Shown: positions 27,256 through 36,455 of the stretch, piece by piece | Layout: each line of letters starts with the position of its first letter | Numbering within the stretch: the first letter of the stretch is position 1 | NCBI RefSeq assembly: GCF_026460885.1 | Contig: NZ_JAOVZW010000018.1 | Coordinates: forward strand, 1-64,000 | Direction of reading: 5' to 3' | From: Chryseobacterium formosum | Lineage (GTDB): Bacteria > Bacteroidota > Bacteroidia > Flavobacteriales > Weeksellaceae | Length of the DNA stretch: 64,000 nt | Made by a program: the position numbers and the translations under genes | Notes under the pieces: model-generated | Told to the model about the DNA's origin: nothing | Database searches by the model: none | What the model saw: the letters and a program-made list of their open reading frames with translations, nothing else

Positions 27256-27759
27256 TTATTCATAAATCAAGCCTTGAGAATCCATTTGTTTCTTTTCTTC
27301 ATCGGTCATTGTCTTTCTTAAAACTTTTACGGTATAAGCTCCTTTCACAATGTTTTTATCATAATACATCCAATCTGAAAGATTTTTAATGTTTACAACA
27401 ACTTCATCTCCAAGTTTTACATCAAGTGGTTGCATTGGTTCATTTTGTACAATACCGCGATATTTTCCGTTATCAAAAACAATATCACCAATCCACATAT
27501 GTTCCCCTCCTCCATCCGGAGTATCGAATCTCTGTTTTACAACGAAATTAGAAAAGTTCGGATTTTTGCTTAAAAGTGCTCGATGAAAATCTGTTTTGAA
27601 AGTTTTTTTAGCATTTTCAATAGCCTCATTCATCTCATTATCCTGATTTTCCACAAATATAACATCTGGTTCGCCTTCTCGCTGAACTTTTTCTCGTTTA
27701 TTATTTTCGCAACTCACGGCAAATAATGAAATTGCCGCAACAATAATTATTTTTTTCAT
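27256..27759 (-). CDS. DUF2314-family lipoprotein (YegJ-like)
   Basis: 167 residues from the start at 27759. The signal ends in FAVSC, a lipobox with Cys19, and an Asn/Lys/Arg-rich linker follows. The domain contains FVVKQRFDTPDGGGEHMWIGDIVFDNGKYRGIVQNEP, which fits the DUF2314/YegJ family of unknown function. An upstream in-frame start at 27792 would place 11 extra residues before the signal and is less likely. It is expected to be anchored in the envelope. It lies 19 bp upstream of the OsmC gene. Confidence 0.8.
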   Translation of the reverse strand: MKKIIIVAAISLFAVSCENNKREKVQREGEPDVIFVENQDNEMNEAIENAKKTFKTDFHRALLSKNPNFSNFVVKQRFDTPDGGGEHMWIGDIVFDNGKYRGIVQNEPMQPLDVKLGDEVVVNIKNLSDWMYYDKNIVKGAYTVKVLRKTMTDEEKKQMDSQGLIYE

Positions 27760-27884
27760 CTTATTTAATTTTTTCAGTATAATAATCTGCATAAACTCAC
27801 TTACTCACCTTGAATATGCATCCAACTTATTACATTAAATTCATTTTTTCTGAATCTTGAAAACTCATCTTTATTAAAAATAAG

Positions 27885-28154
27885 TTAAACATTCTTATTG
27901 CTTTCATTATAATCTATTAACCATGGCATTGCAATTTTATTGGCGTACGATAAAATTTCGTTAATAAAATTATTTTTTTTTGAACCGAGTGAAATTTCAA
28001 ATTCAAGTTGAAATGAGTTTTCATTTTTAAAATATTTCTCAATAGAAATAAGATTAAAATTTTCATCGCAATTTTGAAGTTGATGGCTAAGTTTTTCAGC
28101 TTTAATTTTGCTATTTTGATTTTCAGTAATTATAGTGAGATTAATTTTTTTCAT
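27885..28154 (-). CDS. Small protein, function unknown
   Basis: 89 residues, no signal peptide or membrane span. The beta-alpha-beta pattern (INLTIITENQ, helix IKAEKLSHQLQNCD, strand FNLISIEKYF, strand FQLEFEISLG, helix NNFINEILSYANKI) looks like a compact alpha/beta fold, so it is probably real. I recognise no family. The codon use resembles that of its neighbours and no overlapping competitor is better. Confidence 0.55.
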   Translation of the reverse strand: MKKINLTIITENQNSKIKAEKLSHQLQNCDENFNLISIEKYFKNENSFQLEFEISLGSKKNNFINEILSYANKIAMPWLIDYNESNKNV

Positions 28155-28198
28155 AATATCTTGTCAAGAGAATCCCGTACTTAAAACTAAAAAAATTG

Positions 28199-29521
28199 CT
28201 ACAGAATTCCTCTTGCTTTTATTTCAAGATATTTATTAATAACATCTACATTTAAATTTTCAGGCAATGTATACACTGAATAAATCCCATATTTTCTTAA
28301 TTCCTGAATAATCAGTTTCTTTTCAAACTCAAATTTCTCTGCGATGATTTCGTCATAAATTTCCTGCGTACTTTCAGGATTGGTATGAATAAGATTCTGA
28401 ATTTCAGTATTTTTAAAGAAAACAACAACCAACAAGTGATTTTTGGCAATCCCTCGAAGATATTTCATTTGACGATTTAATCCATCCAACGTTTCAAAAT
28501 TAGTGAAAAGCAAAACCAGACTTCGCTGATTGATAGAATATTTCACATCCTGATACAATCTGTTAAAATCACTTTCAAAAAAATCGGTTTTAATATTATA
28601 TAAAGCTTCAGAAATCTTTCTTAACTGTCCGGATTTATTTTCGGCAGCAACTTTATTTTCTGCCTTTTTCGAAAAAGTCATCATTCCGGCGCGATCTCCT
28701 TTTTTTAAAATAATATGAGACAAAGCCATCGTCGCATTGATGGAATAATCAAGAAGGCTCAACCCATTAAAAGGCATTTTCATTGTTCTTCCCTTATCAA
28801 TCAGCATAAAAATTCGTTGCGATTTTTCATCCTGAAACTGATTCACCATCAAGCGATTCGTTTTTGAAGTTGCTTTCCAATTGATCGTTCGAACATCATC
28901 TCCGGGAACATATTCTTTGATTTGTTCAAATTCCATCGTGTGTCCCAATTTTCTGATTTTCTTGATTCCACCTAAAAGAAATTCGTTCTGAAGCGCCATC
29001 AATTCATACTTTCTCAAATGAATAAATGACGGATATGAAGCTAGAGAAGTATCTTTCTGAAAAATAAATCGCTTTGAAACAAAACCAATCGGCGAAGAAG
29101 CATAAATATTTAACGCTCCAAAATGATATTCGCCACGTTCTTTAGGTTCTAAAAAATATTGAAAAAGTGTATTTTTCCCCGACTGAATCTGCTTTTTAAT
29201 TAAAAAATCTCTCTTCTGAAATTGAAAAGGAATTTCATCAATAACTTTTACATTAATTTTAAAACTGTAATTGTTTTTAATATCAATTTTTACTGCATTT
29301 TCATCGCCATTTGATAGTTTTTCAGGTAAAATTCTCTGCGCTAAAATGGCATCTTTCTGTCTGAAAATAAGCAAATAATCAACAAATGCTGTAAGAAAAA
29401 TCAACAATAAAAACCCATGCCCCAAAATCATAAAAAATGGAAAGAAAAATGCCAAAACATAAAGCATTCCCACACCGATGAGTGCGAAAAAAAAGCGTGT
29501 ATTGATGTATAAGTTCTTCAT
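28199..29521 (-). CDS. DUF58-domain membrane-anchored protein
   Basis: 440 residues. Two hydrophobic N-terminal segments (about 8-25 and 28-48) anchor it. The DUF58 signature EYVPGDDVRTINWKATSKTNRLMVNQF (about 200-226) is followed by a von Willebrand factor A-like fold (IFMLIDKGRTMKMPF). DUF58 proteins work with MoxR AAA+ ATPases in envelope-associated chaperone or assembly systems. It is 72 bp downstream of moxR, separated by AT-rich repeated sequence, and is the last gene of the cluster. Confidence 0.92.
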   Translation of the reverse strand: MKNLYINTRFFFALIGVGMLYVLAFFFPFFMILGHGFLLLIFLTAFVDYLLIFRQKDAILAQRILPEKLSNGDENAVKIDIKNNYSFKINVKVIDEIPFQFQKRDFLIKKQIQSGKNTLFQYFLEPKERGEYHFGALNIYASSPIGFVSKRFIFQKDTSLASYPSFIHLRKYELMALQNEFLLGGIKKIRKLGHTMEFEQIKEYVPGDDVRTINWKATSKTNRLMVNQFQDEKSQRIFMLIDKGRTMKMPFNGLSLLDYSINATMALSHIILKKGDRAGMMTFSKKAENKVAAENKSGQLRKISEALYNIKTDFFESDFNRLYQDVKYSINQRSLVLLFTNFETLDGLNRQMKYLRGIAKNHLLVVVFFKNTEIQNLIHTNPESTQEIYDEIIAEKFEFEKKLIIQELRKYGIYSVYTLPENLNVDVINKYLEIKARGIL

Positions 29522-29593
29522 TGGTATATGCTGTAAGCAATAGGCAGTAAGCTAAAAACCGTCAACCGACAACTTCTAACCAACAACCAATTT

Positions 29594-30634
29594 CTATCTC
29601 GGAATCTCTATTCCTTCCAAAATCTGTCTGATAATTTCATCTGCAGTTAAACCTTCCATTTCTCTTTCAGGCGAAACGATTACTCTGTGTCTCAAAACTG
29701 CATAACTTGCTTCTTTAATGTCTTCCGGAGTTACAAAATCTCTACCTCTCAATGCTGCGAAAGCTTTTGAAGCCGTCAATAATGCCAAACTCGCTCTTGG
29801 TGAAGCTCCTAAATATAAGAATTGGTTTTCTCTTGTATTGATGATGATTTTAGCAATATATTCAATCAACTGAGATTCAACAATAATTTCCTTTACTAAT
29901 TTTTGATAATCATTAAGTTGCTGTGCTGTAATTACTTTATTTATTGCTTCAGTCTTATCAACCAATCTGTTATTATGCTGATTTTTAATGATTGAAACTT
30001 CCTGCTCAAGCGTAGGATAACCAACATTTATTTTAAATAAAAATCGATCAAGCTGAGCTTCCGGAAGTCTATATGTTCCTTCGTGTTCAATTGGGTTTTG
30101 AGTAGCAATTACCAAAAAAGGTTCATCCATTTCATAACGGGTGCCGTCAATCGTAATCTGTTTTTCTTCCATCACCTCAAACAAAGCAGCCTGCGTTTTT
30201 GCCGGAGAACGGTTGATCTCATCAATCAGAATAAAACTTGAGAAAATCGGACCTTTTTTAAACTCAAATTCCGAATTTTTCATACTGAAAACCGATGTTC
30301 CCAAAATATCTGAAGGCATTAAATCCGGTGTAAACTGTATTCTGCTGAAATCTACATCGATTGTTTTTGCCAATAACTTAGCCGTAATTGTTTTCGCAAC
30401 TCCGGGAACTCCTTCAATCAAAACATGACCGTTAGAAAGCAAAGCCGCCAAAAGATGTTCAACCATATTTTCTTGTCCGACAATGACTTTTGCAATTTCC
30501 GTTTTTACTTTATTCAAATTTTCCCGGAGATCAATCATATCAATTCTTGATTCAAATTGACCCTGATCTTTTTGCTCTTTATTTAAATTGATAGAATTTT
30601 GGCTTTCTAAATTCTGTTCTATGTTATTTTCCAT
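29594..30634 (-). CDS. MoxR-family AAA+ ATPase
   Basis: 346 residues. Walker A GVPGVAKT at 75-82, Walker B FILIDEINRSP (about 139-149), the sensor region IATQNPIEHEGTYRLPEAQLDRF and the C-terminal lid (ASPRASLALLTASKAFAALRGR) are all present. The N-terminal 30 residues are Gln/Asn/Glu-rich and poorly conserved-looking. MoxR ATPases use ATP hydrolysis to remodel or mature partner proteins that contain VWA-like domains, here probably the DUF58 protein encoded next. Located in a cluster with DUF4350, DUF4129, SpoIIM-like and RDD proteins. Confidence 0.95.
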   Translation of the reverse strand: MENNIEQNLESQNSINLNKEQKDQGQFESRIDMIDLRENLNKVKTEIAKVIVGQENMVEHLLAALLSNGHVLIEGVPGVAKTITAKLLAKTIDVDFSRIQFTPDLMPSDILGTSVFSMKNSEFEFKKGPIFSSFILIDEINRSPAKTQAALFEVMEEKQITIDGTRYEMDEPFLVIATQNPIEHEGTYRLPEAQLDRFLFKINVGYPTLEQEVSIIKNQHNNRLVDKTEAINKVITAQQLNDYQKLVKEIIVESQLIEYIAKIIINTRENQFLYLGASPRASLALLTASKAFAALRGRDFVTPEDIKEASYAVLRHRVIVSPEREMEGLTADEIIRQILEGIEIPR

Positions 30635-30667
30635 ACTAATTTGTTTTTATTTTTGAAAAATAGTTTT

Positions 30668-30728
30668 GCTCCTACGGAGCTCAAATTCATTGTACACTTT
30701 TTTCTACAAAGGTCAGACTCCTACGGAG
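30668..30728. repeat. REP-like palindrome pair
   Basis: GCTCCTACGGAGC (30668-30680) and a partial copy around CTCCTACGGAG (30718-30728), about 50 bp apart, lie in the gap between DUF4350 and moxR. Both are palindromic around TAC. It resembles a mobile REP-type element but has no transposase in this window. Confidence 0.65.
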
Positions 30729-30746
30729 CCTTTTTTGCCTACTTCT

Positions 30747-31904
30747 TTATTTCAATATCCCATCTAAAAGCTTATTCATTCTTCCCAAATCTTCTTTCAT
30801 TACACCTGCATAAGGATCTTGTGCTTTTTTAATCAGCGAAATTGCTTCATTCACCAATTCAGCCGATTTTCCAGTTTTTAGTTGAAGCTTTTTTGAAAAC
30901 TCTTCATCCAAATTTTGAGTATCAATTAAAAGATCAAGCCTTACTTTATTTAAGAAATACTGAGCTTTCTTTGCCATCATATCGTGGAAATCTCCTTCTT
31001 GTAGATAAAGATTTCCAATACTTTTCACAAAATCGGCAGATGTATTTTTTAAAGGTTCAATGATCGGAACAATTCTTTGTTTTCGTTTTACATTAAAGAA
31101 AATAAATAAAACAATTCCACCTAAAAATACCCACCAAGCATATTTCAAAGCAGGATTTGCAAGAATAAATCTTAATAATGAACTCGATTCTTTGGTATTA
31201 CTCTCTACAAACCATATTGTTTCTTTATCTCCCAAATAGGAAAAGATACTTTGAGCATATTTTACATTTCCTGATTTCAGCAGATAATAATTGGTAAGAA
31301 AAAGCGGTTCGCAATGCACATAAATATTTCCTTTTCCAAAAGTTGCTTTGATGAAATTTGCCTGATCTTCATTATTCTTTTCAACTGTTTTTCCTAAAAC
31401 CTGAACGTTGGGTTTAATGTAAGAAAAACCTCTTCCAGACGGAAATTTATCTAATTCAATAAAATCATTTTGATATTTTTTGTCAGTTAGTTTCAAAACA
31501 TTCTGTTCTTCAAAAGATATTTTTGAATTGTAAAAACCAATCGAATCTGAAATATTTTTCGGAATTCGGGTTGCAATAATCATCGCATCAGAACCTTTTG
31601 AAACCTCATCCAAAATTTTGTTCCAGGATTCCTGATCGACTTCGCTTTCTACAACAAGAATATTGTGGGGTTTCTTGTTTTTTTCCGAGTAATAATCGTA
31701 CGGAGTAACATCTATTTTGGTAAAATTATTTTTAAATAAATCTTTTATTTCTTTATTAAAGACAAACAAACCGAAAGGCGATTTTTCATTCACATCAAAG
31801 TTTTTTCGCCAGTCTGTAACCTCCTTTTTACTCACTTCAAGCAATGCCAAAATCACCATGATAATGATGAAGATAACAGCATATATTTTGAAAGTTTTAT
31901 TCAT
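30747..31904 (-). CDS. DUF4350-domain membrane protein
   Basis: 385 residues with an N-terminal span (about 5-22) and a second span near 255-275 (YAWWVFLGGIVLFIFFNV). The region between them contains the periplasmic DUF4350 domain (KSPFGLFVFNKEIKDLF near the start, FGKGNIYVHCEPLFLTNYYL later), and a helical cytoplasmic tail follows. DUF4350 proteins are standard members of MoxR clusters; the biochemical role is unknown. It lies 15 bp downstream of the DUF4129 gene and 112 bp upstream of moxR. Confidence 0.88.
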   Translation of the reverse strand: MNKTFKIYAVIFIIIMVILALLEVSKKEVTDWRKNFDVNEKSPFGLFVFNKEIKDLFKNNFTKIDVTPYDYYSEKNKKPHNILVVESEVDQESWNKILDEVSKGSDAMIIATRIPKNISDSIGFYNSKISFEEQNVLKLTDKKYQNDFIELDKFPSGRGFSYIKPNVQVLGKTVEKNNEDQANFIKATFGKGNIYVHCEPLFLTNYYLLKSGNVKYAQSIFSYLGDKETIWFVESNTKESSSLLRFILANPALKYAWWVFLGGIVLFIFFNVKRKQRIVPIIEPLKNTSADFVKSIGNLYLQEGDFHDMMAKKAQYFLNKVRLDLLIDTQNLDEEFSKKLQLKTGKSAELVNEAISLIKKAQDPYAGVMKEDLGRMNKLLDGILK

Positions 31905-31919
31905 TATAAGAAGTTTTAT

Positions 31920-32726
31920 TTAAGGCTTAAATCCTTGAAATTGATTTTTAAATTTATTGTAACTCTGCTCATCGATACTGAATTCACCGTACCAAACGTA
32001 ATCGAAAATATAAGAAAGATTGTAAAAATCGTTTTTTAAATGGTTCACTTTTAATTCTGAAACGTATTCTTTATTTGTTTTTTCGGGATTCCAAAGGATG
32101 AGCTTTTTATCACTTAATTTTTTAAGGATAAATAAAAACTGATAACGAACGGCAGAGCGATAATCTCCGTCATTTTCAAATTTAGCGATACTTTGTGGAA
32201 AATTGATTTCGTGGATGTTTTCGTGAAGCTCTTCGTCGTTGATTTCTATTTTTTTATTTTTCTTTCCAAAAAATAGACTTCCATTATTTTTAATTAAAAA
32301 TTTAACGATAAAATACAGTAAAAAGCCTACCACAATAATCGCAAAAAGTCGAATGATTATTCCTGTAATTTGTGAAGAAGTTTCTAAGCTTGTATCACCA
32401 AAAATACTTCGGATTAATTGAATCAATTTTCGCTGAAGTTTTTCAAAAAATGACTCTCTAGGCTTTGAAGTGGTATAATCGAATTCGTTTCCTTTATATC
32501 TAGAAGGTAGATTTTCTTTAAATTTCTTTGGAAAAACTGTATTTTCAGTCTGCGGATTGGCTTTTAAAATTGAATCTGCAATATACATATTTTTGTAATG
32601 ACTAGTAAAAACAGTATCTGTAGTCACAACTTCTGTATAATCATCAGAATATTCATCATCATATTCCTGAGCTTTTACAAACCCAAGATGTAGAAAAATC
32701 AGTAAAAAAAATAACAATTTATTCAT
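31920..32726 (-). CDS. DUF4129-domain membrane protein
   Basis: 268 residues from the start at 32726. Signal-like N-terminus ending in FVKAQE, an acidic stretch (EYDDEYSDDYTE), a transmembrane segment (about 130-155), and a C-terminal DUF4129 region (YRSAVRYQFLFILKKLSDKKLI to FDYVWYGEFSIDEQSY). The start was chosen because ATGAATAA overlaps the upstream stop codon by 8 bp, a translational coupling pattern; a longer frame to 32759 would add 11 residues before the signal. DUF4129 is a frequent MoxR/DUF58 partner. Confidence 0.88.
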   Translation of the reverse strand: MNKLLFFLLIFLHLGFVKAQEYDDEYSDDYTEVVTTDTVFTSHYKNMYIADSILKANPQTENTVFPKKFKENLPSRYKGNEFDYTTSKPRESFFEKLQRKLIQLIRSIFGDTSLETSSQITGIIIRLFAIIVVGFLLYFIVKFLIKNNGSLFFGKKNKKIEINDEELHENIHEINFPQSIAKFENDGDYRSAVRYQFLFILKKLSDKKLILWNPEKTNKEYVSELKVNHLKNDFYNLSYIFDYVWYGEFSIDEQSYNKFKNQFQGFKP

Positions 32727-33681
32727 TGATACCGATTGTTTCAATTTCTTCCAACTCAACTTTTTGGTGAAAATCTCTTCTGCTGTCGTAATACATTAAT
32801 CCTGAATTGACGTACAATATATTCGAAAGGAAAAATGAAATCAACGTTGAAACACCATACATTACAAAAATTATTATACCGAAACTTCCGGCAAAAGGAT
32901 TTTGTTCAAAATTTCCATCGGGTGCCATTGTGGTAATTTTCAGCATGAAAAATATCATCGGGATCATCGTAAAAACAGTTGTGATGACATACAAAATAAT
33001 AAGTATAACTATAGTTGCACCCCAATATTTCCAGAAAGGTGAACCTTCTCTGTTATTTGCATAAGAAAATTGTGAACGAATGGAATAGCTTAAACTTTCA
33101 AAAAAACCTCTATTGCTGTTAAAATAATCAAACATCAGAAAATTAATCACATTGATCACGACCGGAAATATTAGCAGCAAAAGAAAAAAGCCAATAATAA
33201 CAAGCATTAATGCGTAAGAAATTCCGATAATGATAATTGATATTGGGGTCACTATAAAAATCAACCCCAACAAAAGTTTACCGATTCTTCCTGCATTTTT
33301 CTTAAAATCACCAAAAATATCGTCGGTTTTTATTTTGGTTTCACCCTGAGCTAATCTTTTCAAATAAAAAATAGGGAAAAGATAATTGACAATCATCATT
33401 GTCATGAAAAGCAAAAATGTGATTACTCCGATTACAATAAACATTCCGATGTTGTCTTCAAAATAAGACTCGAAATAATAACTTTCTCCGCTCATATTTG
33501 AACCGAAAATCTGCATAAATAATTCCCTGTAGCCGAAAATAAAAATCGTCACCATGAGAATCAGCAAAAGACCATTCAGCAGAATATAATTTTTGAAATA
33601 ATTTTTACCGTAAAGTTTGAAAAATGTAAAACTATCTGTGATAAAAGCTCCGAAATCTCTTTTTTTATAAAATTGCATCAT
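32719..33681 (-). CDS. Polytopic membrane protein of the MoxR cluster
   Basis: 320 residues with about six hydrophobic segments (roughly 35-52, 83-105, 137-157, 160-185, 228-255, 275-298). No catalytic motif seen and no family recognised with confidence. It overlaps the upstream SpoIIM gene by 17 bp and the downstream DUF4129 gene by 8 bp, so the three are translated as a unit. The context suggests it is a membrane component of the MoxR system. Confidence 0.75.
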   Translation of the reverse strand: MMQFYKKRDFGAFITDSFTFFKLYGKNYFKNYILLNGLLLILMVTIFIFGYRELFMQIFGSNMSGESYYFESYFEDNIGMFIVIGVITFLLFMTMMIVNYLFPIFYLKRLAQGETKIKTDDIFGDFKKNAGRIGKLLLGLIFIVTPISIIIIGISYALMLVIIGFFLLLLIFPVVINVINFLMFDYFNSNRGFFESLSYSIRSQFSYANNREGSPFWKYWGATIVILIILYVITTVFTMIPMIFFMLKITTMAPDGNFEQNPFAGSFGIIIFVMYGVSTLISFFLSNILYVNSGLMYYDSRRDFHQKVELEEIETIGINE

Positions 33682-34648
33682 TGATAAGATTTTTTATTCT
33701 TCGGTTAACAATTCTTGGGTACACAAAATAATAAAAGCCGATGATTCCCAAACAGCCAAAAATAATGACAAGATTTAATATTAAAGGCATTTCTAAAGCG
33801 TGTCTCGTAACATAACCTTCAAGAATTCCGGCACAGATTGTAAAGGGAATTGTGCTTAAAAATATTTTGAATGAATTTTTAAATCCATTTTTAAAAGAAT
33901 TAAATCTTGAAAGCGTTTTAGGAAAAAGAATAGAGGTTCCCAAAATCAAACCGCACATTCCTTCCACTACCATACTGAAAATTTCAAATGCACCGTGAAG
34001 CCAAATTCCTCTTGCGCTATCTCCCAAAGCTCCGTGTTGATAGAAAAAATACTGAAAAGTTCCCACCATAATCGAGTTATGCATCAAAAGATATAACGTT
34101 CCGATTCCGCAAGTGATTCCGTAAATATAAAGTTTTGCGCCAACAATGATATTGTTGAAGGTAATCCCAATTGTACTTCCCCAAGTTGAGCCATCCTGAT
34201 AAACACCAACCGCATTTCCATTTTTGATATTTTCAATGGTCATATTTACATAACCTCTACTTAGAATGAGATTGGCAAATTCATTATCATAAATCGCTGA
34301 AAGTACACCAATCAGCATAAAAAATATAAAGAACAAAAACGAATAAACTAAATATCTTCTGTTTTCATAAACAATCAAAGGAACTTCGGTTTTAAAGAAA
34401 TAAATCAGCCTGTTTTCTTCAACCCTTTTAGTTTTATAAATTTTCTGGAAAATCTGAGACGAAAGATGATTAAGATAAACCGTCGTATTGCTTTTAGGAT
34501 AATAAGTTTGAGCAAAGGAAAGATCATTGACAAGGTTGATATACAGCGAAGACAGGTCATCAGGATTTTTTTTAATTTTCCCTTGAACAACCTGCTCAAT
34601 TCCCAACCATTTTTCTTTATTTTGTTTAATGAAATAAACTTCTCTCAT
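33665..34648 (-). CDS. SpoIIM-family (stage II sporulation protein M-like) membrane protein
   Basis: 327 residues with about five membrane segments. The segments SRGYVNMTIENIKNG, FNNIIVGAKLYIYGITCGIGTLYLLMHNSIMVGTF and WLHGAFEIFSMVVEGMCGLILG are typical of SpoIIM-family proteins, which in non-sporulating bacteria occur with MoxR, DUF58 and RDD genes. The start at 34648 (MREVYFIKQ) is preferred over 34705, which would run into the divergent RDD gene. It is the first gene of the MoxR transcript. Confidence 0.88.
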   Translation of the reverse strand: MREVYFIKQNKEKWLGIEQVVQGKIKKNPDDLSSLYINLVNDLSFAQTYYPKSNTTVYLNHLSSQIFQKIYKTKRVEENRLIYFFKTEVPLIVYENRRYLVYSFLFFIFFMLIGVLSAIYDNEFANLILSRGYVNMTIENIKNGNAVGVYQDGSTWGSTIGITFNNIIVGAKLYIYGITCGIGTLYLLMHNSIMVGTFQYFFYQHGALGDSARGIWLHGAFEIFSMVVEGMCGLILGTSILFPKTLSRFNSFKNGFKNSFKIFLSTIPFTICAGILEGYVTRHALEMPLILNLVIIFGCLGIIGFYYFVYPRIVNRRIKNLINDAIL

Positions 34649-34675
34649 AATTGTAAGGCTAAAATAATAAAAATT

Positions 34676-35425
34676 ATGTCTCAAATTGCGATAAATACCT
34701 CCCAAAATGTAAATATTAATTTTATCACTGCAAGTATCGGAGAACGAATAGTAGCGTACCTTATAGATGGTCTCATCAAGGTGGCTTATCTTGTTGCAAC
34801 TTTTTATTTATTTTTTAATATTTTAAATTTAGGCTACCTATTAGACGGGATGGATTCCTGGTCTCAAAACGCAATTTACATTGTCCTTACATTACCTGTT
34901 TCGCTTTATCCGTTAGTTTTGGAAAGCTTAATGGAAGGACAGACTCCCGGAAAAAAAGTGATGAAAATACGTGTGGTAAAAATCGACGGTTACCAAGCGA
35001 GTTTTGGGGATTATTTGATTCGCTGGGTTTTCAGATTAATCGACACCACTTTTGTAGGAATTATTGGTTTAATTTCTATGATTGTTTCTAAAAATAATCA
35101 GCGTTTGGGTGACATCGCTTCCGGAACAGCGGTGATTTCATTGAAAAACAACATCAATATTTCCCATACAATTCTTGAAAACATCAATCATGATTACATT
35201 CCAACTTTTCCACAAGTGATTGGTTTGAGCGATAATGATATGAGAATTATTAAGGATAATTATTTAAAAGCTTTAAAAATTGATGACCGACAAGTCATTA
35301 CAAAGCTTTCAGACAAAATAAAAAGCATTCTCAAGCTGGAAGTTGATCCTACAAGAATGACCGAAAGGCAGTTTATCGGTGTTGTTATCAAAGATTATAA
35401 TTATTATACGGGAAAAGACAGCTAA
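34676..35425 (+). CDS. RDD-family membrane protein
   Basis: 249 residues from the start at 34676. The RDD domain shows GERIVAYLIDGLIK near residue 20, GQTPGKKVMKIRVV and FGDYLIRWVFRLID, with the Arg and Asp residues that name the family, and three to four spans. Residues about 150-249 form a soluble helical tail. It starts 27 bp from the divergent SpoIIM gene, so the two share a very compact promoter region. RDD proteins occur with SpoIIM/MoxR clusters; a transport or Na+/H+ antiport role is suggested for some but not established here. Confidence 0.88.
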   Translation: MSQIAINTSQNVNINFITASIGERIVAYLIDGLIKVAYLVATFYLFFNILNLGYLLDGMDSWSQNAIYIVLTLPVSLYPLVLESLMEGQTPGKKVMKIRVVKIDGYQASFGDYLIRWVFRLIDTTFVGIIGLISMIVSKNNQRLGDIASGTAVISLKNNINISHTILENINHDYIPTFPQVIGLSDNDMRIIKDNYLKALKIDDRQVITKLSDKIKSILKLEVDPTRMTERQFIGVVIKDYNYYTGKDS

Positions 35426-35494
35426 ATTATTGACAATTTTGCTCCACAAATGAATTGTTATTTTTTAATTTAAATACTAAAAAATTAAAATAGG

Positions 35495-35968
35495 TTATTT
35501 CAGAAGCGACCAAATTCCAACACCAATTCCCGCATAAGCAGCAATAGTAATAATATCTGCGATAGGTTTTGAAAATTGTTTTTCAGCAATTTTTTCGCTA
35601 TTAATTTGGTTCTTATGGAATTTGAAAATTACTTTAGGATTACTAACCGAATGTGCAACCAGACTATCACTTTCCCATCGGTCAACTATTATTTTATAAC
35701 TCTTACCATCAACATCAATTTTAAAATTCTTATTAGGAGCAAGTTTCTCCTGAACATTGATTGGGATAGGTGTTTGTTGTGAATTTAGACTTTGGGATTT
35801 GGCTTTTTCACTATTCATCTGTATTGAAGACTCCTTTGCAAGCTCAGCACTTCTCTTAGAATCTTGCTTATTATCAATTGCTGTAGCATCCAAAGGTTTT
35901 TTAACTTGGTACGTATAGCAACTCACAAGACATAACGATACAATGATAAGATAAAAATTCTTTCGCAT
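35495..35968 (-). CDS. Lipoprotein, function unknown
   Basis: 157 residues. The signal ends in CLVSC (lipobox, Cys17). A Ser/Gln/Lys-rich linker (about 28-75) follows, then a small beta domain (KNFKIDVDGKSYKIIVDRWESDSLVAHS) and a C-terminal hydrophobic segment (about 136-155, IADIITIAAYAGIGVGIWSLL). The combination of lipid anchor and C-terminal span is unusual. A TAAATTTG box on the minus strand (35973-35980) ends only a few bases before the start codon. Family not recognised. Confidence 0.7.
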   Translation of the reverse strand: MRKNFYLIIVSLCLVSCYTYQVKKPLDATAIDNKQDSKRSAELAKESSIQMNSEKAKSQSLNSQQTPIPINVQEKLAPNKNFKIDVDGKSYKIIVDRWESDSLVAHSVSNPKVIFKFHKNQINSEKIAEKQFSKPIADIITIAAYAGIGVGIWSLLK

Positions 35969-36164
35969 AAGTCAAATTTAAGAATTAAACGGAATATTTG
36001 GTATTTTCTTTTGAAAGATTCTGTTTTAAAAAAAAGATTCTGCAAAAAAATTGACAGGTGAAACAAATTAACTATTCACAAACCACATCAATTCATTTCT
36101 TGATGTAGATCAAAACTGCTGCGGTTCAATTTTTGTATTTTTAATTTTAATTAAAATATAGATT

Positions 36165-36455
36165 ATGAAATTCGAAAATAATAAATCTGGAAACGGCGGA
36201 GTCATTACACTCAACAACGAAATAAAAGAAGTTGGAAGATTGACTTACACAATTTTCCCGGAAGACAATAAATTGATTATTTCTTTTGTTTTGGTTCATC
36301 CCGAGTTTGAAGGTCGTGGAATGGGAAAATTTCTTGTAGAAGAAGCTATAAAATTTTCAAGAGAAAACAAATGGAAAGTTTATCCGCATTGTTCTTACGC
36401 AAGAGCGGTGATGAAAAGAATGAATGATGTGGAAGATATTTTTTTACAGAACTAA
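36165..36455 (+). CDS. Small GNAT-family N-acetyltransferase (YidJ/CG subfamily)
   Basis: 96 residues. The acetyl-CoA loop appears as VHPEFEGRGMGKFLVEEAI (about 44-62), followed by a Cys/Ser segment YPHCSYARAVMKR typical of the short GCN5-related Acetyltransf_CG family, which includes YjdJ-like proteins. Substrate unknown; some relatives are suggested to acetylate small molecules. Its 3' end overlaps the convergent glycosyltransferase gene by 12 bp. A hairpin ACATCAA/TTGATGT lies upstream within the intergenic region near 36086. Confidence 0.85.
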   Translation: MKFENNKSGNGGVITLNNEIKEVGRLTYTIFPEDNKLIISFVLVHPEFEGRGMGKFLVEEAIKFSRENKWKVYPHCSYARAVMKRMNDVEDIFLQN

